A DNA stretch of 9,887 nt from Alphaproteobacteria bacterium (lineage in GTDB: Bacteria > Pseudomonadota > Alphaproteobacteria > Micavibrionales > Micavibrionaceae): positions 1 through 9,887 of the forward strand of contig NZVS01000074.1 in assembly GCA_002701555.1 (NCBI GenBank), written 5' to 3'. Position numbers and translations under genes: made by a program. This document shows positions 1 to 6,072 of this stretch, in pieces (within the stretch, counting starts at the first letter, position 1; every line of letters starts with the position of its first letter). The notes beneath the pieces are model-generated. The model was not told where the DNA came from and searched no databases. It saw nothing but the letters and a program-made list of their open reading frames with translations.

Positions 1-2
1 TG

Positions 3-344
3 ACGGCTGAACAAAGCCCGCGGGCGCGCTTTACTTTCTGTGAAATATTACATACTGCCATAGAAACATATGGTGTTATTTCCCGCCAAGACTTGCAAGA
101 AGAATTTCCCGTTTTGACAACAGACATGTTAAGGCGCCCAAATCTGGTATCTGACAAACCCGTCTGCCCTGATGTTAATACGCAAAAAAACATTTTAAAT
201 TTTATCTCAACCCTTGATTTTTCTACTGCTCACGGTAGCAAACTTCCATGGCGGCATCGAAAATCTGATCAGACTGAGGCAGCGCCAGTTTTTCCAAATT
301 CGCAGCATACGGCAAAGGCACATCCTTCGCGCACACCCGCTTAA
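3..344 (+). CDS. Candidate 3' part of an unknown gene, open at the left window edge
   Basis: This frame is open from the first bases of the window to a TAA at 342-344, about 113 codons, so any start lies outside. The first 73 codons have a protein-like mix of hydrophobic and charged residues (for example ETYGVISRQDLQEEF). I do not recognise the family. The last 40 or so codons run antisense through the 3' end of pdhB and look like low-quality sequence, so the true product may end earlier. An A7 run at 184-190 forms A AAA AAC in frame. A -1 shift there, or an indel, would give a stop at 215-217, just before the pdhB stop at 223. The minus strand also has an open frame here with poorer composition. 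Whether this is a gene, a gene remnant or chance is unresolved. Confidence 0.3.
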   Translation, partial: TAEQSPRARFTFCEILHTAIETYGVISRQDLQEEFPVLTTDMLRRPNLVSDKPVCPDVNTQKNILNFISTLDFSTAHGSKLPWRHRKSDQTEAAPVFPNSQHTAKAHPSRTPA

Positions 345-1695
345 GCGGCGCATCCAGATAATCAAAAGCAAACTCACCAATCAAGGCGGCAACTTCTGAT
401 CCTATTCCAGCAAAAGGCCAGCCCTCTTCTGCAGTCACAATACGATTGGTTTTCTTAACGCTTTCAATAATCGTCCAGCGATCCAACGGGCGAATGGTAC
501 GTAAATTAATAACTTCTGCTTCTATACCTTTTTCAGCCAATCTTTCAGCAGCCTCCAAAGCTTTACCAACCATAATTGAGAACGCAACAATTGTAACATC
601 GCTTCCTTCTCGCTCAATTTTGGCACGCCCTATGGGAATAACGTAATCTTCATCCTTGGGAACCTCAAAGCTTTGTCCGTACATAATTTCATTTTCCAAC
701 ACCAAAACAGGATTAGGATCGCGAATTGCAGCTTTCATCAAACCTTTTGCATCTGCAGCTGACCAAGGAGCCACAACCTTTAGCCCGGGAACATGGCCAT
801 ACCAGCTGGCGTAACATTGTGAGTGCTGTGCCCCGACACGAGCCGCAGCCCCGTTTGGTCCACGGAAAACAATAGGACAGCCAAGCTGCCCACCAGCCAT
901 ATAAAGGGTCTTAGCCGCAGAGTTAATAATATGATCAATAGCCTGCATCGCAAAGTTCATCGTCATAAACTCGACTATAGGCTTTAAGCCTTTGAAAGCC
1001 GACCCAACAGCAAGCCCGGCAAAACCGTGCTCAGTAATGGGCGTATCTATGACACGCTTAGCTCCAAATTCGTCCAGCAAGCCTTGGGAGACCTTATAAG
1101 CCCCATTATATTCAGCGACCTCCTCACCCATGAGGTATATCTTGTCATCACTACGCATCTCTTCTGCCATAGCGTCGCGCGTAGCTTCACGTACAGTTTG
1201 AGTTTCTGTGTCTTCAAAAAAAGCGGCCTCATCAAATATAGGCGGCTCAATCAATTTACCTTGTGCGTAAAGTATGTCCCTGTCCTTGATTTCCTTGCCT
1301 TGTGGCTGTGATGCGGATTTACCGCTTTTTGTAACACCGGTATCAAGAGCCGCGCTCTTTTCCTCAAGATCAGGCTTTGAATCAGACTTTTCGGTTTGAT
1401 CATTTTCGTTCGCCTGATTGCTTTGCATATCAGAAATCGCGTCATCACTTTCGCCTTCTTCCAGCAATACAGCGATAACATCATTCACTTTGACATTTTC
1501 CGTACCGGCCTGAACAACGATTTTACCTATTTTACCCTCATCAACAGCCTCGACTTCCATTGTCGCTTTATCTGTTTCGATCTCGGCAATGACATCACCT
1601 GCGGCAACCTCATCCCCCTCTTCTTTCAACCAACGGGATAATGTCCCTTCTTCCATGGTCGGGCTCAAAGCTGGCATTAAAACATTAATTGGCAT
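223..1695 (-). CDS. pdhB: Pyruvate dehydrogenase E1 component, beta subunit, with N-terminal lipoyl domain
   Basis: With PdhA this forms the thiamine-diphosphate-dependent E1 of the cytoplasmic pyruvate dehydrogenase complex, which decarboxylates pyruvate and passes the acetyl group to a lipoyl arm. The 490 residues hold a lipoyl domain (about 1-80) with the lipoylated lysine K43 in ETDKATME. A flexible, acidic Ser/Lys/Gln-rich linker follows (about 83-163). Then come the pyrimidine-binding transketolase domain (about 165-340, with TPITEHGFAGLAVG and Glu222) and the C-terminal transketolase domain (about 355-480, with the RTIRPLD motif). The lipoyl fusion is characteristic of alphaproteobacterial PdhB; stand-alone E1-beta proteins are about 325 residues. 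The ATG follows the pdhA stop by 21 bases, with AGGA upstream, so the two genes are surely cotranscribed. pdhC does not follow directly. Confidence 0.97.
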   Translation of the reverse strand: MPINVLMPALSPTMEEGTLSRWLKEEGDEVAAGDVIAEIETDKATMEVEAVDEGKIGKIVVQAGTENVKVNDVIAVLLEEGESDDAISDMQSNQANENDQTEKSDSKPDLEEKSAALDTGVTKSGKSASQPQGKEIKDRDILYAQGKLIEPPIFDEAAFFEDTETQTVREATRDAMAEEMRSDDKIYLMGEEVAEYNGAYKVSQGLLDEFGAKRVIDTPITEHGFAGLAVGSAFKGLKPIVEFMTMNFAMQAIDHIINSAAKTLYMAGGQLGCPIVFRGPNGAAARVGAQHSQCYASWYGHVPGLKVVAPWSAADAKGLMKAAIRDPNPVLVLENEIMYGQSFEVPKDEDYVIPIGRAKIEREGSDVTIVAFSIMVGKALEAAERLAEKGIEAEVINLRTIRPLDRWTIIESVKKTNRIVTAEEGWPFAGIGSEVAALIGEFAFDYLDAPLKRVCAKDVPLPYAANLEKLALPQSDQIFDAAMEVCYREQ

Positions 1696-1716
1696 TCTTC
1701 TATATCCTGTCTCTTG

Positions 1717-2760
1717 TTAAGCTACGTCTTCAACTGGCTTTAAAATATCTGTCCAAAGCTCACTCTCGTCAGGCTCGGGTGTTTCCTGTGCAAATTGGGC
1801 GGCCTCATTAACCGTGGCCTTCACATCTTTCTCGAGAGCCTTGATGTCATCTTCTTTGACGTTCAATTCCTCCATCATTAAACCCTTCATACGCGTGACC
1901 GGATCTTTTTCATCCTTATAAGAGGAAAGCTCTTCTTTTGTTCGATATTTTGCAGGGTCAGACATAGAATGTCCGCGGAAACGATAGGTCATCATCTCCA
2001 ATATATACGGGCCATTGCCACCACGCACATAATCGAGAGCTTGTTCAGCCGCGGCTTGCACAGCCAAAACATCCATCCCGTCACAACGTTCGCCCGGTAT
2101 GTTATACCCCTCACCTCGGCGATAAAGCTCCCCTGCAGATGAGCGGGAAACGCTTGTCCCCATACCGTACTGGTTATTTTCAATTATATAAAGCACAGGC
2201 AATTTCCACAAAGAGGCCATGTTAAAGCATTCATAATTTTGCCCTTGGTTGGCCGCTCCGTCACCCATATAGGTTACTGCCACACCACCGTCTTCATTAT
2301 ATTTATGGGCAAAAGCAAGGCCTGTGCCTATAGCAGATGATGCACCAACTATGCCGTGCCCACCAAAAAAATTCTTCTCTTGGGAAAACATGTGCATTGA
2401 ACCACCTTTACCCCGCGAATAGCCTGTTTCACGCCCGGTTAATTCTGCCATTACACCTTTCGGATCCATACCACAAGCAAGCATGTGCCCGTGATCGCGA
2501 TATGTTGTAACGACCGTGTCTTGTTCAAGCTGCTTTGACTGGACACCGGTTACCACCGCTTCCTGACCTATATATAAATGGCAAAAACCACCAATCAGCC
2601 CCATACCATATAGCTGACCTGCTTTTTCTTCAAAACGACGTATAAGAAGCATGTCCTGATAAAGCTGCATGGCTTCATCTTTGCTAGGCATTTGCTTCGC
2701 ATTACTCTTCTTTGATTTTGAGGGTTTTTCTTTTGCTTTATTCTGCTGTTTCTTAGCCAC
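1717..2760 (-). CDS. pdhA: Pyruvate dehydrogenase E1 component, alpha subunit
   Basis: Partner of PdhB in the alpha2-beta2 E1 enzyme. The 347 residues have a lysine-rich, probably disordered N-terminus (1-25), then the E1-alpha fold. The thiamine diphosphate/Mg2+ motif starts at GDG (166-168) and ends at ENN (194-196), the classical spacing. The RGHSMSDP loop (262-269), which carries the regulatory serine in mitochondrial enzymes, is present, as is GGHGIVGA (133-140). The start is GTG, with CGGAG 10 bases upstream. No other start is needed, because the catalytic domain begins only near residue 27. The gene lies 120 bases downstream of the ftsB-like gene, a gap large enough for its own promoter, although I found no convincing -35/-10 pair there. 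Confidence 0.97.
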   Translation of the reverse strand: MAKKQQNKAKEKPSKSKKSNAKQMPSKDEAMQLYQDMLLIRRFEEKAGQLYGMGLIGGFCHLYIGQEAVVTGVQSKQLEQDTVVTTYRDHGHMLACGMDPKGVMAELTGRETGYSRGKGGSMHMFSQEKNFFGGHGIVGASSAIGTGLAFAHKYNEDGGVAVTYMGDGAANQGQNYECFNMASLWKLPVLYIIENNQYGMGTSVSRSSAGELYRRGEGYNIPGERCDGMDVLAVQAAAEQALDYVRGGNGPYILEMMTYRFRGHSMSDPAKYRTKEELSSYKDEKDPVTRMKGLMMEELNVKEDDIKALEKDVKATVNEAAQFAQETPEPDESELWTDILKPVEDVA

Positions 2761-2880
2761 TTTGTATAGTCTCCGGAAGCAATTTGAATTCCTATCTTTG
2801 CTAAACTATTTCGCAAGGAATTTCCAGAGCAAACTTAACTTTATTGCACTGCAACATACTGATATGATGTATATTTTTTA

Positions 2881-3204
2881 TTATGTTCTTGGTTTTGAAG
2901 ATATTACAACTTGCGTTTCTGGAGCATAAAACCCAAGCATTTTAGACATTTGCTCTATAGCAAGATCACCATCCAGCGTTTCCGGGCGCATTCTGACAAC
3001 CTTCATTTCCAAGTGCTTTTTTTCCTCAAGAGTGTGTAAATACTCTTCTTCGAGTGAGGCCTGTGATGTTTTTAAACTTGCCAGAGACAAAAGACTGCGC
3101 TCGCCGAATACAAGATGATAAGAAAAGTAAATGGTTAGACACATACCGATAAGAGCCAAAAAATTGACACGTCCCGTAAAGCGTTTTTCCATTAAGCGTT
3201 TCAT
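2881..3204 (-). CDS. ftsB: FtsB/DivIC-type septum formation initiator protein
   Basis: Small bitopic inner-membrane protein of the cell-division machinery; in the family it bridges FtsQ and FtsL through a periplasmic coiled coil. The 107 residues show a basic N-terminus (KRLMEKR), one membrane segment (about 14-32), a heptad-like charged coiled coil (about 41-70) and a C-terminal RPETLDGDL...LGFYAPETQVV block (73-100). That block is typical of alphaproteobacterial 'septum formation initiator' proteins. Its place between eno and pdhA is the usual one in the class. ATG at 3204 was chosen because it keeps the basic N-terminal region; a second in-frame ATG lies four codons on, and neither has a strong ribosome binding site (TGAG precedes the first). 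The symbol rests on fold-level similarity and synteny, so it is less certain than the family call. Confidence 0.85.
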   Translation of the reverse strand: MKRLMEKRFTGRVNFLALIGMCLTIYFSYHLVFGERSLLSLASLKTSQASLEEEYLHTLEEKKHLEMKVVRMRPETLDGDLAIEQMSKMLGFYAPETQVVISSKPRT

Positions 3205-3229
3205 AATCTCATTGAATCATATACAGGGT

Positions 3230-3260
3230 ACTATCGCAAGAAAAAAAGTATAAGAGTCAA
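3230..3260 (-). promoter_or_regulatory. Possible promoter of the ftsB-like gene
   Basis: On the minus strand TTGACT (3260-3255) and GATAGT (3235-3230) are separated by 19 bases. That is a 4-of-6 -10 match with a spacer longer than ideal. A nearby TATACT (3252-3247) is a better -10 but has only a poor -35 (TTCTTA, 17 bases upstream). The -35 overlaps a GANTC site and the 3' arm of the stem-loop described separately. Assigned by eye only. Confidence 0.25.
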
Positions 3261-3315
3261 TGACTTAGATAAGAACATTTAAAGAACAAATAAAGCTAAG
3301 CCATTAATTTGACTC
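3241..3315 (-). terminator. Long stem-loop with T-tract after eno, probable terminator
   Basis: In the RNA read from the minus strand, GAGUCAA pairs with UUGACUC (3315-3309 with 3260-3254), and UGGCUUAG pairs with CUAAGUCA (3303-3296 with 3268-3261). The second helix is complete if one G-U pair is allowed. A five-base bulge lies on one side and a loop of 27 bases closes it. Six bases after the stem comes a run of seven T (3247-3241). This fits an intrinsic terminator for eno, but the gap before the T-run and the large loop are not ideal. It could instead be an attenuator or a processing signal between eno and the ftsB-like gene. Confidence 0.5.
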
Positions 3316-3337
3316 ATAAATTCGAATCACACAGTTT

Positions 3338-4606
3338 TTACTTAATTTTCCCTTGGTACGCCGCGGTTTCGCCCAGCTCCTCTTCAATACGCAATAATTG
3401 ATTATATTTAGCTATTCTATCTGAGCGAGAGAGCGAGCCCGTTTTAATCTGACCGCAATTGGTTGCTACTGCTAAATCAGCAATTGTGGCATCTTCTGTT
3501 TCACCGGAACGGTGTGACATTACAACACCGAAACCTGCTTTTTGCGCCATTTGCACAGCTTCCAAAGTTTCGGTCAGCGTTCCTATTTGATTGACCTTGA
3601 TAAGAATTGCATTAGCAGCCTTACCCTCAATGCCCCTATACAGTCTTTTAGAATTTGTTACAAAAAGGTCATCACCGACCAATTGGCATTTTGATCCTAT
3701 TGCCGCAGTCAATGAAGACCAGCCTTCCCAATCATCTTCAGCCATACCATCTTCAATTGATATGATCGGATACTTTGAAACTAAGTCTTCATAATATCTT
3801 ACTAACTCATCGGAGGACAGAACTCTCCCCTCACCGGCAAGATCATATTTCCCGTCTTTATAAAACTCGGTTGAGGCTGCATCAAGCGCAAGGCCAACCT
3901 CCTCTCCTGATTTATAACCGGCTTTTTCAATAGATTTCATAATGAAGTCCAGGGCCTCAGCAGAGGACTTTACCGCGGGGGCGAAACCGCCCTCATCGCC
4001 AACATTCGTGTTAAAACCATTGTCTGAAAGCTCTTTTTTCAAAGCATGGAAAATTTCTGCTCCCATGCGCACAGATTCAGAAGCACTCTCAGCACCAATC
4101 GGCATAATCATAAATTCCTGAATATCAATAGGATTATCGGCATGCGCCCCACCATTAATGATGTTCATCATAGGTGTCGGCAGCAAATGCGCATAAGCTC
4201 CACCGACATAGCGATAAAGCGGCATATCCACTTCGTTAGCCATCGCTTTCGCCACTGCAAGGGAAACACCTAGTATAGCATTAGCGCCCAAGATACCTTT
4301 GTTTTCAGTGCCATCGATATCGCATAAAAGCATATCAATGAATCTTTGGTTTTCAGCGTCATGGCCTAACAGCGCGTCAGCGATCACCTCATTAACATTT
4401 GCGATAGCCTTTCCTACACCTTTACCGAGATATTTTGATTTATCACCGTCCCTCAATTCAACAGCTTCATGCGCACCCGTAGAGGCCCCTGACGGTACAG
4501 CCGCCCGCCCCATAACGCCACTTTCTAACGTCACATCCACTTCAATGGTAGGGTTACCTCGGCTATCCAATATTTGGCGAGCATGTATATCTATAATTGC
4601 AGTCAT
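3338..4606 (-). CDS. eno: Enolase (phosphopyruvate hydratase)
   Basis: Cytoplasmic glycolytic enzyme that interconverts 2-phosphoglycerate and phosphoenolpyruvate with Mg2+. Positions are given for the 422-residue form starting MTAIID. The mobile loop SGAST (39-43) is intact. Catalytic and metal residues fit the E. coli enzyme with a constant offset of about four to five: Glu164 in DIQEFMI, Glu205 in GDEGG, Asp242 in LDAAS, Glu285 in SIEDG, Asp312 in GDDLF, Lys337 in ILIKVNQIG and Lys388 in IKTGS. SHRSGETED is also present. I prefer ATG 4606 over ATG 4633: it has AAAAGG seven bases upstream and matches the family N-terminus, while the longer form has no ribosome binding site. It is divergent from the DUF4112 gene and followed by a stem-loop. 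Confidence 0.97.
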   Translation of the reverse strand: MTAIIDIHARQILDSRGNPTIEVDVTLESGVMGRAAVPSGASTGAHEAVELRDGDKSKYLGKGVGKAIANVNEVIADALLGHDAENQRFIDMLLCDIDGTENKGILGANAILGVSLAVAKAMANEVDMPLYRYVGGAYAHLLPTPMMNIINGGAHADNPIDIQEFMIMPIGAESASESVRMGAEIFHALKKELSDNGFNTNVGDEGGFAPAVKSSAEALDFIMKSIEKAGYKSGEEVGLALDAASTEFYKDGKYDLAGEGRVLSSDELVRYYEDLVSKYPIISIEDGMAEDDWEGWSSLTAAIGSKCQLVGDDLFVTNSKRLYRGIEGKAANAILIKVNQIGTLTETLEAVQMAQKAGFGVVMSHRSGETEDATIADLAVATNCGQIKTGSLSRSDRIAKYNQLLRIEEELGETAAYQGKIK

Positions 4607-4613
4607 CTTTTTA

Positions 4614-4619
4614 CCTTTT
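4614..4619 (-). promoter_or_regulatory. Ribosome binding site that decides the eno start
   Basis: AAAAGG on the minus strand, seven bases before ATG 4606. The alternative ATG at 4633 has only AT-rich sequence ahead of it. Confidence 0.7.
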
Positions 4620-4750
4620 GCTAAAAAATCCATATTAATATGAACTTTTCGTTTACTTAATAGTTTACTAATGTAGTCTTGGACACTGAATAATACAGAC
4701 TCATTAAAGAATAATTAGGTTTTTAACAAGTTCAAAATTGAAATATAGAG
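4620..4750. promoter_or_regulatory. Divergent control region between eno and the DUF4112 gene
   Basis: This AT-rich stretch must hold the promoters of eno (leftward) and of the plus-strand cluster (rightward). It contains a perfect 12-base palindrome, CATATTAATATG (4631-4642), two direct copies of GTTTACT twelve bases apart (4651-4657 and 4663-4669), and one GANTC site (4698-4702). A leftward -10-like TATTAT is present without a good -35. No single promoter can be assigned with confidence. Confidence 0.4.
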
Positions 4751-5131
4751 ATGCGTGATTTTTTAACAGAAGATAAAGTTATGGATGTCAGAAGCGACTT
4801 AGAAATTCTCGACAACCTTGCGGATTGGATGGACAGCAAATTTAGAATACCTGGAACTTCTATCCGTTTCGGACTAGATTCCATTATAGGGTTTATTCCC
4901 GGCATAGGTGATACGATAGGCCTTGCAGTGTCAGGCTATGTCATAAATATTGCTCATAAATATCAGGCACCACTGTCTCTAAAAGCGCGTATGGTGTGGA
5001 ATATTTTTATAGACTGGCTTGTTGGTTTAATACCTTTTTTAGGAGATATTTTTGATGTTGGGTTCAAGGCCAACAAAAAAAATGTAGCTTTACTCCGAGA
5101 ACATCTTGATAAGAAAAACATCATTATTTAA
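4751..5131 (+). CDS. DUF4112 family small protein
   Basis: A 126-residue protein matching the DUF4112 pattern as I remember it: a short LDNLADWMDSKFRIPGT lead (20-36), FGLDSIIGFIPGIGD (40-54), a hydrophobic stretch (55-69), and MVWNIFIDWLVG with LIPFLGDIFDVGFKAN (81-108), ending in NVALL. The motif D-x3-G-x-I-P-x-x-G-D occurs twice (43-54 and 88-99), which suggests an internal duplication. The hydrophobic parts could sit in or on the membrane, but the function of the family is not known to me. ATG 4751 has GAG almost touching it; an in-frame ATG at 4781, preceded by AGAAGAT, is a credible alternative that keeps the whole domain. It is first of three plus-strand genes, 71 bases before the next. 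Confidence 0.85.
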   Translation: MRDFLTEDKVMDVRSDLEILDNLADWMDSKFRIPGTSIRFGLDSIIGFIPGIGDTIGLAVSGYVINIAHKYQAPLSLKARMVWNIFIDWLVGLIPFLGDIFDVGFKANKKNVALLREHLDKKNIII

Positions 5132-5138
5132 ATATCAC

Positions 5139-5168
5139 TTGATTTTAGCCACCCGCCTGCCTTATCGT
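5139..5168 (+). promoter_or_regulatory. Possible promoter of the exported-protein pair
   Basis: TTGATT and TATCGT are separated by 18 bases, each a 4-of-6 match to the sigma-70 consensus, starting seven bases after the DUF4112 stop. It is weak and assigned by eye. If it is not real, the pair would be read from the promoter of the DUF4112 gene. Confidence 0.22.
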
Positions 5169-5169
5169 T

Positions 5170-5198
5170 GTAAAAAACACTCGAAAAGAGTTATTTAC
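5170..5198 (+). other. Small hairpin covering the leader just before the first exported-protein gene
   Basis: GTAAA (5170-5174) pairs with TTTAC (5194-5198), and inside it ACTC (5179-5182) pairs with GAGT (5188-5191) around a GAAAA loop. The helix ends four bases before the start codon, touching the AGGG that precedes it, so it could influence translation. It is short and AT-rich and may be chance. Confidence 0.25.
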
Positions 5199-5202
5199 AG
5201 GG

Positions 5203-6045
5203 ATGAAGTACAAAAAACGACTATTAGGCTTAGCAAGCGTCGCATTTCTTGGTGTGACTGCTCAACAGCATCTTGACGGCTACCCCCTCTTCGACAGAGA
5301 GGACGGGAGTAACGCAGTATGCGACATGAACTTAAATTGTCGATATTTGTCAGACGAAGAAAAAGCCTGGGTTTTTAAAGAATTCCAAGGACTTATAGAT
5401 GCTGAAAAAATACAAATATACAACAGTTCATATGTCCCGCTTATGTGTGAGGGCGTGAGCTCTGCCCCTAACGGCAATATTTATTTCTCAAGCCTATCTG
5501 ACGAAGAGTTCAACAACCTTTTGATTAATAGGCAAACCCGCAAGAAATTCACTCATGAGTTAGCCCATGTTTTACAAAGCCAGCAAACAGGTCAGAATCT
5601 TGTCTGGAGCGCGGCACATACTTGGTCCATGAACAATTTCAACTACAGTGAAGCCTACGACCTGCCTGACTCCCCGCTGCCCAGCATTGAAGATTATGGA
5701 CTAGAACAGCAGGCTGATCTTATTGAGCGGACTTTTAACGCTCGGGATATGGTTAGTGTATTGGGAAATATACGCCAAGACAGTTTGACCTTACCTCTTG
5801 AGGAAAGGCTTACAAGCGAGTCTTTTACAAACAGGCAACTATCTTATTATTGCCCTGTTTATGAATATGGAAGAACTCCGCTTAGTAATCAGTTTAATTT
5901 ACCAGCAATTAATATATGCGTCGGCTATACAGAAATTAAAAAAGCAGAAGAAACATCTGAAACACCTTCTCAACAAACAACAAAACAGCCGAAAAACAGC
6001 CCTTCTGCAGATAAGCCGAACTGGCCTGCCTGCCTTATAGAATAA
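5203..6045 (+). CDS. Exported HExxH-motif protein, first of two paralogues
   Basis: A 280-residue protein with no assigned function. Residues 1-20 form a signal peptide (KKRLLG, hydrophobic core, VTA before the likely cut), so it should act outside the cytoplasm. The mature part has GYPLFDREDG (26-35), the cysteines C40 and C46 before RYLSDEE, APNGNIYF (88-95), HELAH (118-122) followed by VLQSQQTG, then NYSEAY and DYGLEQQAD (164-172). HExxH with Glu168 45 residues on would fit a gluzincin-type zinc site; this is inference, and catalysis is unproven. The C-terminus (about 246-274) is a Thr/Ser/Gln/Lys-rich tail. All the listed motifs recur in the next gene, 27 bases downstream. The family resembles proteins labelled 'vgr related protein' in sphingomonads and is distantly like the HElaHvvQ core of DUF4157. 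The start codon directly follows ACAGGG, an unusually close spacing. Confidence 0.85.
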   Translation: MKYKKRLLGLASVAFLGVTAQQHLDGYPLFDREDGSNAVCDMNLNCRYLSDEEKAWVFKEFQGLIDAEKIQIYNSSYVPLMCEGVSSAPNGNIYFSSLSDEEFNNLLINRQTRKKFTHELAHVLQSQQTGQNLVWSAAHTWSMNNFNYSEAYDLPDSPLPSIEDYGLEQQADLIERTFNARDMVSVLGNIRQDSLTLPLEERLTSESFTNRQLSYYCPVYEYGRTPLSNQFNLPAINICVGYTEIKKAEETSETPSQQTTKQPKNSPSADKPNWPACLIE

Positions 6046-6072
6046 AAATAAATAATTACTCCTGGAACAGGG

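Noticed and set aside
1..193. Minus-strand open frame from ATG 193 to the window edge, in the direction of the pdh operon
   Set aside because: It lacks a ribosome binding site, has a poor Cys/Ser-rich composition, and shows no similarity to PdhC or any family I know. The opposite strand is better.
1027..1311. Plus-strand frame of 94 codons inside pdhB
   Set aside because: It lies wholly within a clearly conserved gene and has shadow-type composition; the same applies to the other frames opposite pdhA, eno and pyrG.
4607..4633. Nine-residue N-terminal extension of enolase
   Set aside because: The upstream ATG has no ribosome binding site, while ATG 4606 has AAAAGG at seven bases and gives the family N-terminus.
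5798..6040. Second frame of 80 codons within the first exported-protein gene
   Set aside because: It overlaps a frame with signal peptide and family motifs, and its Lys/Leu/Gln-rich sequence is only the Thr/Gln-rich tail read out of frame.
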